From Selaginella moellendorffii (lineage: Eukaryota; Streptophyta; Lycopodiopsida; Selaginellales; Selaginellaceae): a stretch of 64,000 nucleotides of DNA. Every line of letters starts with the position of its first letter. The first letter of the stretch is position 1. Positions 54,548-64,000 of this stretch are shown here, in pieces. The notes under the pieces were generated by a model. That model saw only the letters and a program-made list of their open reading frames with translations, had not been told where the DNA came from and searched no databases. The position numbers and the translations under genes are program-made. Location of the stretch: positions 157,438 to 221,437 of the forward strand of contig NW_003314272.1 in NCBI RefSeq assembly GCF_000143415.4. The letters run 5' to 3'.

Positions 54548-55647
54548 TGTAAGCCATAAATTTTTCCTTTCTGATTTGCCAACTTACCTCGTCTATCTGT
54601 CCAACACTGCCTTGGCTTTTGCTAAGTTCCCTTGCTAAGATTCCCGCCTATGGTACCAGCTTCTACTTGGTCCTACTTGGTTTCAGCTACTTACTGCACG
54701 AGCAACAGAGTGTTAGCCATCCATCCACGAATTCTCAAATCTCTCCCAATCCCCCTCCCCAGGTTAGACTGCACTTAAGGTTCGGCTACACTCCCCGCAA
54801 GCACAAGCAGCCAAGCACACCAAGCTTCCAGGTTCCTAATATCCCTTGGTACCACAAGACTTGATCATAGGACCTTCTAAATCCCAAGTCTTGGGTGCAA
54901 CACTTGCTTCGGGATGCGAGGGCGAAACACCATGGCCTAACGGCCTGGTATAGGTACCTCTACCCCCCCACATCCATCCCGAAGGAAAGGCCCAAGCCCC
55001 TCGGAAGGGCGAGGACCAATGAGCCACAAGGTACTCAAATGGGGCACCACTCCACATGAGCCGGGAGCACCGCAATCGGTTTCCCTTTCGGGAGTGGGAA
55101 CTGCTCTTGAGCACTTCCTTGGATGGCCCCTCTGGCACCAACCAAGTTCATGCTCACTCCCACCCAAGGCCCCTCGGTGCCAATCTCAACCTCAAGTCAG
55201 TTTGGAAGCCCCACTGGAGAGTTCCTTCAAAACTAGTTCCTGGACCTCACTATCCCTACTATACTTTTGGAACCCCCTACAACCCCCCCCCCCCGGGAGA
55301 CGCACGTTTTGGGCTTTCACCCCTTAACCCGTATTAGTACTTGGACTCGATCTCAGACCCGACTTCGGATTCGGTCTCGAACTTGATCTCGAACTCGATC
55401 TCGGACCTGATCTCGGACTGGACTTTGGACTCAATCTCGGACCCGATTCTTGGATCTCGGACTTGGTCTTGAACTTGGTCTCTGAGTTGGCCTCGGACTC
55501 GATTCCGGACTCTATCTCGAACTCGGTCTTAGAGTCAGTTTTGGACTCGATCTCAGACTCGGTCCCATCCGATGAACTCTTTGTCATTTTGGTCATGCTT
55601 TCGGGGATCCTTTAGCCTACGACACCTCGAGGAGTTGGTTCCTTACA
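54548..55647 (-). repeat. 3' LTR of the inner element
   Basis: On the + strand it starts TGTAAGCC and ends CCTTACA. It contains the hexamer array (about 55330-55600), a C12 run on the + strand at 55283-55294, and the promoter core (reverse of CTATACTTTTGGAACC at 55259). About 90 bp shorter than its partner, mainly in the hexamer array and C-run. Confidence 0.92.
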
Positions 55648-55665
55648 ACTCCACCACCCATAGAA
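55648..55665 (-). other. Polypurine tract before the 3' LTR
   Basis: Reads GGGTGGTGGAGT on the minus strand immediately before the LTR TG. The same tract is found before LTR copy B at 2053-2069. Confidence 0.7.
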
Positions 55666-56085
55666 GAAGTTTGATGCCCACATCAAACGTCTCTTTTTTA
55701 TCCTACGATTTGTTGACCATGTCTGCGGGGGCATCCTCCCCACTTAGCGGTGTGCCTAAATTAGCCTCCTCGGCCAAGAGCCCATGACAACGGAATATAG
55801 ATGTCCCTATACTCCTCACCCCACCACACCCTAGTATGGGGTTGGGACTTGAACCTAGCCTTGATTTACTAGGGGGTTGGGACTTGAACCCCGCTTTGCT
55901 TTATTAGGGGGTTGGGACTCGAACCCAACCTCCGTAGAATATGTTTACGGATTCGACATCCCCGTGGGGAGTCGGGCGTAGTTCCCTACGCTTAGTCGAC
56001 CTAGCTAACCCATGCTAATTAGCTTACCTTCGGCATGCCTTCGGGTCCCAACATATACCATTGCTCAACTTCACAAATTGATACT

Positions 56086-58971
56086 TTAATTGAACTTTGC
56101 ATAAGTACATAGAGTTCTACTTTGCAGAAATTCCTCCACTAGATCTCGTGCGTTCACTACATTCTCCTTTGGTTCCCATGTTGCTTCGCAGTGTGGAAAT
56201 CCTTTCCACTTCACATGCAACTCTCTTACCTTGCGTCCTTGTCGTTTGCTCTTGCACGCATTGAGGATGGCCTCGACTTCGTATTCCTCTTCCCCTTGGA
56301 TAACTTCAGGTAAGGGTCTTACTTGGTCTTTGCGAAGTGGATCCTCAAAATACGGCTTGAGTAAGTTCACGTGGAACACGGGGTGCATCTTCCCCATCTC
56401 TCAAGGAAGTCAGAGACAGTAAGCCACTTTACCGATTCGAGCCTCAATCTCATAAGGCCCCACGAACCTGCTTAAGGAACTCAAGATCAATTCATTTACA
56501 GGAATACATGCATTTTTACCTTTGGGTCAATTTTCGGCTGATCCCATTTGGTAGCCTGAGGTTCTTGGTGTTCAGCCACACCTTCTCCCCAACTTGGAAC
56601 TCTACATCCTGGCGCTTCTGGTTCGTGTACTTGGTTTGCCTTTGTTGAGCCCCTTCCAAGGAATCCCTTACTAGATTCCAAATGTTGAGTCTTTCTGCCG
56701 TGAATACCTCCACTGCAGGTAACTCTCCATGATACTCGGCCACGTCGAGTTCCATAGGACCTTCAATAGCTGGCCCATTGATGACTTCCCATGGACTCAC
56801 CCTGATGCTCGAATATGGTGAGTTGTTATAACACATTTCCGCAAGTCCCAAATGATTTACCCAATCAGTCTGGTCTCCTGAGACATAGCATTGCAAATAA
56901 TCCTCCAGCTGCCTATTCACCTTTTCCGTTTGTTCGTCTGTCAAGAAGTGTTAGTGCCATCAATCTTGACTTAATACCCATTACCTGTCTGTAGGTGATA
57001 GGCTGTACTGAATTTCAACTTGGTGCGATACTGTTTTAGGAGTGTCCTCCAGAACCTACTGGTGAAGATCTTATCTTGATCTGAGATAATCTCTTCTGGC
57101 CTTCCCCGCACTCGAACCACTTGTTCGAAGAACAGCTTCACCACACCTTCCGCATCCATTTCTATTGTGGTGGGTATGAAATGTGCCATCTTCGAAAATT
57201 GATCCACCACCACGAATATCGTATCAAACCCCTCGCTTGGGGGGAGTCCCGTGATGAAGTCCATCGTAAGACATTTCCACGGACGATCTGGAATTGGGAT
57301 GCTTTGTAACAAGCCCTCACTAGCTTTAGTCACGGCTTTGACCTGCTGACATGTTGGGCATGTCTTTACATAGTCTTGGACGTCCTTAGCCATATCTGGC
57401 CAGTGGTACTTCCTCTTGAGTAAGCCCATTGTCTTGGGCACTCCACCGTGTCCCGCAAGAGGTCTGTCATGACACTCTTCTAAGGCTACGTTCCTTAGTT
57501 TCCCTTCTGGAACATACACCCTTGTTTGCTTGTAATATATGAGTCCATTGCGTTCTGCATAGCCCGTTTTCTCTTCCGTTGGCAGCTTACCTCTTTGGTG
57601 AGCTTCCTGCGCCTCTAGATTCCTCAGCAACACTTCTTGTGCTAAACCATCGTTCTTATATGTAGTCCGCACATCATCCCAAAAGGTTGTTGTCATACTG
57701 GATATCGCCAACTTCAAGCTCGCTTTTCGACTTAGCACATCTGCCACAATGGTGCTCTTCCCAAACTTGTATAGAATCTTGCAATCAAACTTAGCCAAAG
57801 CCAAATCAAACTTTGGCCCACCGACCTTGTTTTCCCTTCAGGTCGGGCTGTGACAAGAAGTGTTTCGTTGCCACATTGTCCGTGTAAACTTTGAAGTGTC
57901 TCCCAAGGTAGTGTTGCCACTCCTTGAGTGCCTTGACCACCACAAACAATTCCTTCTCATGGGCAGGCCACTTCCGTTGAGCTTTGTCCAACTTCTTCGA
58001 GAAGAATGCTACTGGATGGTTGTCTTGCTTTAAAATTGCACCCAATGCAAAGTCTGAAGCATCTGTTTCTACCTCAAAGTCCTTACCAAAGTCTGGTAAC
58101 GCCAACACGGGAGCCTTCCTTAACTTCCCCTTGAGGTAGACGAATGCCACTTTGCATTCCGCTGTCCATACCATCTTCCCTTTAAGGGCAGGGCTACTCT
58201 CGAATAGTGTCTGATAAACTTTCAATAGTAATTGCATAGCCCTAAGAATGCCTTTAACTCATGTACATTCGATGGTTGCTCCCAATCCTAGATCGCTTGG
58301 ACCTTCTCAAGGTCCACCTTGAGCCCGTCCTTGCCCACCACATGCCCAAGAAACTTTACCTCTTGTTGGGCAAAGTCACATTTGCTCTCTTTAGCATACA
58401 GCTGGTGTTCCCTTAGTTTCTCAAACACCTTCGTCAAGTGTTTGGCATGCTCCTCTAGTGTTTTGCTATAGATTAGGATGTCGTCAATATAGACGACCAC
58501 AAAGTGATCTAGATAGGGTACAAAGATATGGTTCATCAACGCCGAAAACGTTGCCAACGCATTGCATAGCCCGAAGGGCATCACCAGAAACTCGAAGCTC
58601 CCATACCTTGTTCGATAGGTTGTCTTCTCGACATCTTCCTCTGCTACCCTGATCTGATACTATCCTGACCTTAGGTCAATCCTCGAAAAGTATTTTGCCT
58701 TTCCCAACCTATCGAACAAGTCTTCAATCCTTGGCAAAGGGTACTTGTTCTTCTTTGTATACTTGTTGAGCAACCGATAGTCTATGCATATGTGTATAGA
58801 TCCATCTTTCTTTTTCACAAATAGCACTGGCGCCCCATACGGCGACTTGCTCAACTTAACATACCCTTTGTCCACCAACTCCTCTAGTTGGCGCTTGAGC
58901 TCCGCGAGTTTTTTTTCGTTCAAACGATAGGGGGGGACAAACCACCGCCTCAGCACCCTCGACCAGCTCAA
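56086..58971 (-). pseudogene. pol region: RT, RNase H, integrase, chromodomain (inner element)
   Basis: [30 protein letters not shown], and the catalytic [11 protein letters not shown]. RNase H (58237-57806): DFEVETDASDFALGAIL, VYTDNVATKHFL. Integrase (57804-56516): HHCC finger (RPLAGHGG ... CPTCQQV), core MDFITGLPPSEGF and ISDQDKIFTSRFW. Chromodomain at 56086-56397 (HVKWKGFPHCEATWEPKENV). Breaks: TAG 58660 and TAG 58288, a frameshift near 57815, and an apparent ~43-bp insertion near 56950-56995 that splits TAYHLQT from DEQTEKVNRQLEDYL. Not translatable as one protein. Confidence 0.92.
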
Positions 58972-59610
58972 TCTTATGCTCTATCGGTCGTGCGGGGGGC
59001 AATCCCGCCGGTAGCTCCTCTGGCATGGTATCCTGGAATTGGTCCAAGACCCGCTGGATCACTAAAGGTACTTCTTCTGTTCCTGTCTTTTGATCACTTC
59101 TCACCGAGAGTAAGCACAAAAATGCAACCTTGGTCCCTTTAGTGAGTTGTCCTCTCGTGAACACCAGGTTTAGGCACGAATCTTTGGCCTTGCATTGCAC
59201 TACCTTTAGATCCTGGGCCTCCACCCTGGATCTTCTTCCTTGGGCATTCGCCAGTACCACAAGGTTCCTACCTTGTCCATGTAGGGCTACCATGAACCGA
59301 TTGAACCAATCCATCCCGAAGATCATGTCAAATCCCGCCATGTCTAACACGGTGAAATCCATGTCTACTTTCCAAGTCCCTAATTTGACTCTCGTTTGTC
59401 AAAGTACCTCATCGGTGCTTTGGCTACCTTGAACAAACTCTATAGTCCTTGGTTCGCCCAGCCACTGCACCGTTAGTCCAGCTTGCCAAACTATGTCTGC
59501 AGCCACAAAATTATCCGAAGCACTCGTGTTAATAAGGATCTTAACAAAGCTACCTCCGAGCTTCCCTCGGAGGTTAGTAGATGTCGCGAATGACTCTCTA
59601 CCAAAGTTGC
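58972..59610 (-). pseudogene. Protease region of the inner element with lost active site
   Basis: Minus-strand frame with ILINTSASDNFVAADIVWQ and MDFTVLDMAGFDMIFGMDWF, the two ends of a retropepsin-like domain. The active-site triad expected as D-(T/S)-G reads N-T-S (59522-59530). A TGA at 59399-59401 interrupts the frame. The fusion to RT follows without a clear boundary; the frame near 58971-58856 overlaps. Confidence 0.85.
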
Positions 59611-60880
59611 TTATGTAATGAGGAACTTTGAGCTAGGGACTGGATCACATACCTCAATTTGGACTTCACCCGACTTAATGACTATATTGGCTCTGGCCTT
59701 CTTCGGGTAGGGACATTCCCTCGTAAAGTGTCCCGTTTCACCGGAGTTGTAGCATACGTTGTTTCCCACGTTGCTAAATGACTTGACCTTCTTATCCGTG
59801 GGTTTGTCTCTTTTTGCTTGACTCCCCCACGTACTTGCTCGCTGGCCACTGGATTTGCCTTTTTGGAACCCTGAGGACTCATTCTTAGAGAAACTCTTCT
59901 TGAATTTCCCTTTGTTATATGTTCCCCTTGGTTTGGCCCCTTTGCTAAACGTGGACCCTAACCCCGTCGTGTTCCCCTTTCGTAGGTTGTTGTTGAAATG
60001 CACCTTGATAGCCGCATCCAACGCTTCTTTGTAATTGGTCGGGTTCCAACGCATCACCTCACCGCAAGCCTAGGGTTGCAAGCCTGATATGAAAGCATGG
60101 AACGCATCAATATCCCCCATATCCATGACCAATATCCTCTTTGCCATAAATCTATTCACATACTCTTGAATGGTTCCGGTCTACTTTAGCCTACTCAACT
60201 CATCCCTTAGGTGCAGAGTGGCATTTGGAGGAACGTATGTCACACGGTTCCTCGCCTTCATCATTTCCCAAGTGGCCATCAGTCCTTTGTTGGCCTCTGT
60301 TGTTTTCCACCAAGACTTGGCATTATCTGCCAAGTATAGTTTTGCACATGGGACCTTCTCCGAGCTTGGTAACCGCAACGCTCGGAAGTAGTCCTCCATA
60401 TCATAAAACCAATCTTCCACCACCTTATAGTCATTCACTCCCTTGAAGACCGGTGGGGGCTTTGGTTTGTACTTGGGAACAGCTTGAGGGATTGATTCCA
60501 TTTCGGTCTATTCGACCTTGTTTGGTTCTGCCTTAGTCCCTACCGAAGGGTCCGCACCTTCTGCACTGCCAGCATCCGCAATCTTTCGCTTTTTCTTCCG
60601 CTTCTCATCATGCTTTAGTTTGCGTACAAGAGTCTTCAATAGGGCATTGGTTTGTGCCAACTGTCCTTCTAGAACGTCCAATCAAGCCTTGGAAGACCGA
60701 ACCTCACCACCAGACTCCTGTTTAGAAGTTTCCTCACTGGAGTCCTCCTCATGCAAGGATTCCTCATCCATAACCTCTTGTTCGACCGGAGGCTCCAGCT
60801 CGGGCAGAGGTTCTGTCTCTGCCTTGGTTCATTTAGGCCCCGCCTTTCCCATCTCCCAGCAATCCGCCTCTATCCTTCAC
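59611..60880 (-). pseudogene. gag of the inner element
   Basis: One minus-strand frame broken by five stops (TGA 60829, TGA 60682, TAG 60508, TAG 60181, TAG 60070). Order: acidic N-part (EESLHEEDSSEETSK), basic KLKHDEKRKKKRK, capsid-like VPKYKPKPPPVFKGVNDYKVVEDWFYDME, KSWWKTTEANKGLMATW, EYVNRFMAKR, and a basic linker. The zinc knuckle reads CYNSGETGHFTREC, with the second Cys replaced by Ser. It ends PVPSSKFLIT at TAA 59611. Confidence 0.88.
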
Positions 60881-60897
60881 TAGAACTAAAGAAAACG

Positions 60898-60909
60898 CTC
60901 CGATACCAA
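60898..60909 (-). other. Primer-binding site of the inner element
   Basis: Minus strand TTGGTATCGGAG, initiator tRNA-Met type with one mismatch to TGGTATCAGAG (A to G), 2 bp inside the 5' LTR. Confidence 0.85.
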
Positions 60910-60911
60910 AT

Positions 60912-62101
60912 TGTAAACCACAAGTTTTTCCTTTCCAATTTGCTAGCTTACCTCGTCTATCCGTTCAACACTGCCTTGGCTTTTGCTAAGTTCCCTCACC
61001 AAAGTTCCCACCTATGGTACCAGCTCCTACTTGGTCCTACTTGGTTTCAGCTACTCACTGCACAAGCAACAAAGTGTTAGCCATCCATCCACGGATTCTC
61101 AAATCTCTCCCAATCCCCCTCCCCAGGTTAGACTGAACTTAAGGTTCGGTTACACTCCCCGCAAACACAAGCAGCCAAGCACACCAAGCTTCCAGGTTCC
61201 TAACATCCCTTAGTACCACAAGACTTGATCATAGGACCCTTTAAATCCCAAGTCTTGGGTGCAACACTTGCTTCGGGATGCGGGGGCGAAACACTGTGGC
61301 CTAACAGCCCGGTATGGGTACCTCTACCCCCCCCACATCCATCCCGAAGGCCCAAGCCCCTCGGAAGGGCGAGGACCAATGAGCCACAAGGTACTCAAGT
61401 GGGGCACCACTCCACATGAGCCGGGAGCACCGCAATCGATTTCCCTTTCGAGAGTGGGAGCTGCTCTTGAGCACTTCCTTGGATGGCCCCTCCGGCACCA
61501 ACCAAGTTCATGCTCACTCCCACCCAAGGCCCCTTGGTCCCAGTCTCAACCTCAAGTCAATTTGGAAGCCCCATTGGAGAGTTCCTTCAAAACTGGTTCC
61601 TAGACCTCACTATCCCTACTATACTTTTGGAACCCCCTGCAGCCCCCCCCCCCCCCCCCCCCCTAGGAGACGCACGCTTTGGGCTTTCACCCCTTGACCC
61701 GTATTAGTACTCGGACTTGGTCTCGGGCTCAATCTCAGACTCGATCTCGAACTCAACTTCGGATTCAGTCTCGGACTCGATCTCGGACCCGATCTCGGAC
61801 TCGACTTCAGACTCAACTTCAAACTCAATCTCGGACCCGATCTCGGACTCGACTTCAGACTCGACTTCGGACTCGATCTCAGACCCGATTCTCGGATCTC
61901 GGACTCGGTCTTGAACTCAGTCTTGAACTCAGCCTCCGAGTCGGCCTCGAACTCGATTCCGGACTCTATCTCAAACTTGGTCTTAGAGTCAGTCTTAGAC
62001 TCGATCTCAGACTCAGTCCCATCCAATGAACACTTTGTCATTTTGGTCATGCTTTTTGGGATCCTTTAGCCTACGACACCTCGAGGAGTTGGTTCCTTAC
62101 A
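60912..62101 (-). repeat. 5' LTR of the inner element
   Basis: On the + strand TGTAAACC...CCTTACA, 1190 bp, same order of blocks as 54548-55647. Holds a C21 run on the + strand (61643-61663), the TATA-like core next to it, and a hexamer array of CTCGGACTCGAT type at about 61690-62030. Confidence 0.92.
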
Positions 62102-62106
62102 GTGAC
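62102..62106. repeat. Target-site duplication, right copy (GTGAC)
   Basis: Identical to 54543-54547. Confidence 0.92.
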
Positions 62107-62880
62107 CTCCTGGGAAGTCCAAATTTAGGAGCTTATAGGTAAACTAGAAGTTGGACCAAGATGCGGTTTTGTATCCATAAGGAATACTTGCCGGATGATC
62201 TTGGTCTAAGACTTCGTGCGGAGTTATGATGGTTAAAGTAGCGAGAGGACCTCATGCATTACGTTAATGCGTTTACTCAGAAGCGCATTATGATTGCAAA
62301 TATGAGTGACGAAGATTCTCAAAGTTATTTCTTGATAGGTTTAAGTTCACTTTCTTGTAATGAGATTTTGAAGTTTAAGCCTAAGACGTACTTGGAGTGT
62401 AAGGAGGCAGCACAGCAAGTTGCCTTTAGTCACTCGCTCATGGAACAATATCAGCAGCCGTATGTTGATACCTCGAACAAGAATAAGAATTCTATGAATA
62501 AACAAGGTGATTGGAAACAGAGGGTGGAAGGTAGGTTCCGCCTTGAAGGCTCACAAGCAACAGTTAACAAAGATGGTGGTGGTTGGAGACCACCAGCAGC
62601 TTCTTCTAGTCCTAGGCCCTCTATTCCTCCTCCTGGTGGATACAAGCAATAGCAACATGCAAAACCTACTCCTAGCGGAACGGGTAGTGTGGGTCATTGC
62701 TTCCATTGTGGAGAGTCAAGACATAGGTCCTCGGAATGTCCCAACAAGCATAAGATAAAGTCTCGTGTTAATGTCATGAGGGAAGATGGTGGTGGTGAAG
62801 CTGAAGGGGTTGACGAGTTGGTCAATGCAGACTATGAAGAAGAGGAGGTGAGTGACTTTCGTTGCTTTCCTCAAGTTTTT
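62102..62880 (+). pseudogene. 3' part of gag with zinc knuckle, outer element
   Basis: Resumes the interrupted gag: REDLMHYVNAFTQKRIMIAN, SYFLIGLSSLSCNEILKF, LECKEAAQQVAF (end of the capsid domain), then a basic Pro-rich linker and the intact CCHC-type knuckle HCFHCGESRHRSSECP (62698-62739). Stops in frame: TAG near 62125, TGA and TAG around 62227-62240, TAG 62650. Each is at a place where Gln or Arg would be normal. Confidence 0.85.
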
Positions 62881-63351
62881 CTCACAATCAATGCAAACCT
62901 GATCCGTCGATGTATCTGGTAGGTTTTGTCCGCAGACACCGAATTCTAGTGATGATTGATATGGGAGCTACGCACAACGTAATATCCAAAGACTTAGTTA
63001 AATTGTTAGGATTAAATGCTGAGCAAATGTCGCCTATGCACTTCCGATTTGTAAAAGGTGGGCAAGTAGCTAGAAAGTTTGTGAGTGATGTTCCAATAAA
63101 GATATCCAAGTGGAAAGAAAGAGTGGACTTGGTAGTGTTGAAGATACCAGATTTTCAGATGGTGTTTGGTATGGATTTCTTCAACAAATATGTTAAAGGG
63201 ATTTATGGTGTTGGACAAAGTCGTATCACATTGAAGTCAGAAGGACATCCTGATGTGTACTTTCAGTTGCAAAAGCGTTCCTCAAAGGATTGGGATGCTA
63301 AGCTCCTGGCTGCAAGAGCCGCTCAAAAAGTAGTTAAGAAGGGATGTTAGA
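62881..63351 (+). pseudogene. Protease region, outer element
   Basis: Open for ~160 codons: GFVRRHRILVMIDMGATHNVISKDLV, then VVLKIPDFQMVFGMDFFNKYV. The active-site triad, normally D-(T/S)-G, reads D-M-G (62958-62966). A Thr ACG to ATG change would be a C-to-T at a CpG. Ends at TAG 63348-63350. Confidence 0.85.
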
Positions 63352-64000
63352 CTTTTTGGGTTCAAATGATGGAAGCTGAGAGTGTTGGTGACTCAATTCG
63401 AATTGGCAATGGAGTTGATCCTGTACCAAAGAAGATATTGGAGTTGTTGGCACGAAATCAAGATATCTTTCCGAACGGGCAAGCTGAACTTGCTCTGGAG
63501 TACTACTCTGCCCTGAGAGCTTGTACCACCATTCAACCCAATGATCGGTACCACCTATGAAAGCTCCATATTAATTGAACATCAAGGAGATGGTTGAAAT
63601 CAAAAAGCAATTCACAGAGCTTCTTGACAAAGGTCATATCTGACCAAGCAAGTCACCTTATGGAGCGCCGGTCCTTTTTGTTATGAAAAAGGATGGAACC
63701 ATGAGGATGTGTATTGACTATCGGGCACTCAACAAGATCACGGTCAAGAACAGTTATCCTTTGCCTCGCATTGATAACTTGTTTGACTAGCTCTTAAAGG
63801 CTAAGTATTTTACACGACTTGATTTGCGGTCTGGGTATCATCAGATACGGGTGGCAGATCAAGATGTGGAGAAAACAGCCTTTAAGACTTAGTATGGATC
63901 TTATGAGTTCCTTGTCATACCGTTTGGGTTATGCAATGCCCTGGCAACGTTCAACACTATAATGGATAGAATATTCAGAGATTATCTAGACACATTTGTT
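63352..64000 (+). pseudogene. Reverse transcriptase start, outer element, runs off the window
   Basis: Broken frames give [63 protein letters not shown], and [20 protein letters not shown]: the first half of a Gypsy RT. Stops: TGA 63643, TAG 63788, TAG near 63890, plus a frameshift near 63560. The catalytic YxDD lies beyond the window. Confidence 0.88.

Larger units (their letters stand above)
54548..62101 (-). mobile_element. Inner Gypsy chromovirus, 7.55 kb, structurally complete but coding-dead
   Basis: Oriented on the minus strand: 5' LTR 60912-62101, PBS, gag, protease, RT, RNase H, integrase, chromodomain, PPT, 3' LTR 54548-55647, flanked by GTGAC on both sides. The integrase-last order and C-terminal chromodomain place it among chromoviruses (Gypsy). 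LTRs differ visibly (in the first ~165 bp about a tenth of positions, all seen as transitions), so insertion is not recent. Coding regions have at least eight premature stops, frameshifts and an insertion in integrase. Confidence 0.93.

Overview
The window is nuclear DNA of a land plant, most likely a lycophyte of the Selaginella type. This rests on the spliceosomal introns, nearly all about 45-70 bp; on plastid-targeted plant families (GGPP synthase, IspF, SQD2, CGLD27); on a full MAX2 F-box protein; on intronless PPR genes; and on gaps between genes that are often under 150 bp. The species call is inference from gene style, not from a database match.

Layout. 1-4593 is a graveyard of related Gypsy-type LTR pieces with hexamer repeats and a short interstitial TTTAGGG tract. 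4594-5240 is AT-rich and featureless. 5270-6540 holds gene debris: a second, broken piece of XPD and a mannose-binding (B-lectin) remnant. From 6563 to 50640 the DNA is gene-dense. In order: XPD helicase (-), ABC1-type kinase (-), PPR (-), GGPP synthase (+), tRNA-Thr (-), a small plastid-type membrane protein (+), SQD2 (+), signal peptidase subunit SPCS2 (-), an unrecognised coiled-coil protein (+), IspF (-), a plastid-type GST (+), a weak hypothetical gene, filament-like plant protein (+), two head-to-head HAD-like paralogues (-/+), CGLD27 (+), MAX2 (+), PPR (-), SmD1 (+), an ARM-repeat protein (-), a tetraspanin (-), a probable thylakoid-lumen M16 peptidase (+), a Pumilio/NOP9-type protein of the APUM23 kind (+), and a PLP-dependent decarboxylase with a broken upstream duplicate (+). 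50641-52700 is AT-rich with a decayed LINE.

52819 to the window end is a nested retrotransposon pair. An older + strand Gypsy element (LTR, PBS, gag, zinc knuckle, protease, RT, running off the end) was interrupted by a minus-strand chromovirus at 54548-62101. The inner element has TG..CA LTRs of about 1.1-1.2 kb, a tRNA-Met-type primer site, a polypurine tract and a perfect 5-bp target duplication (GTGAC). Both are dead. Nearly all their premature stops are TAG or TGA where Gln or Arg is plausible, and both proteases have lost their active-site motif through apparent transitions. This is a C-to-T decay signature typical of methylated repeats.

The genes do not form an operon-like pathway. 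There are functional echoes: IspF and GGPP synthase belong to plastid isoprenoid synthesis, and MAX2 perceives signals that include carotenoid-derived strigolactones; SQD2, CGLD27, the ABC1 kinase, the small membrane protein and the M16 peptidase are also plastid-type. Many starts carry a TTAGGGTT (telo-box) motif in the leader. Several gene pairs share very short divergent promoters (47, 117 and 122 bp). I found no convincing wholly new system. The strongest leads are the head-to-head HAD pair, the LTR family with a conserved repeat-plus-G-tract promoter, the unrecognised gene at 19866-22966 and the lineage-unusual PLP decarboxylase.
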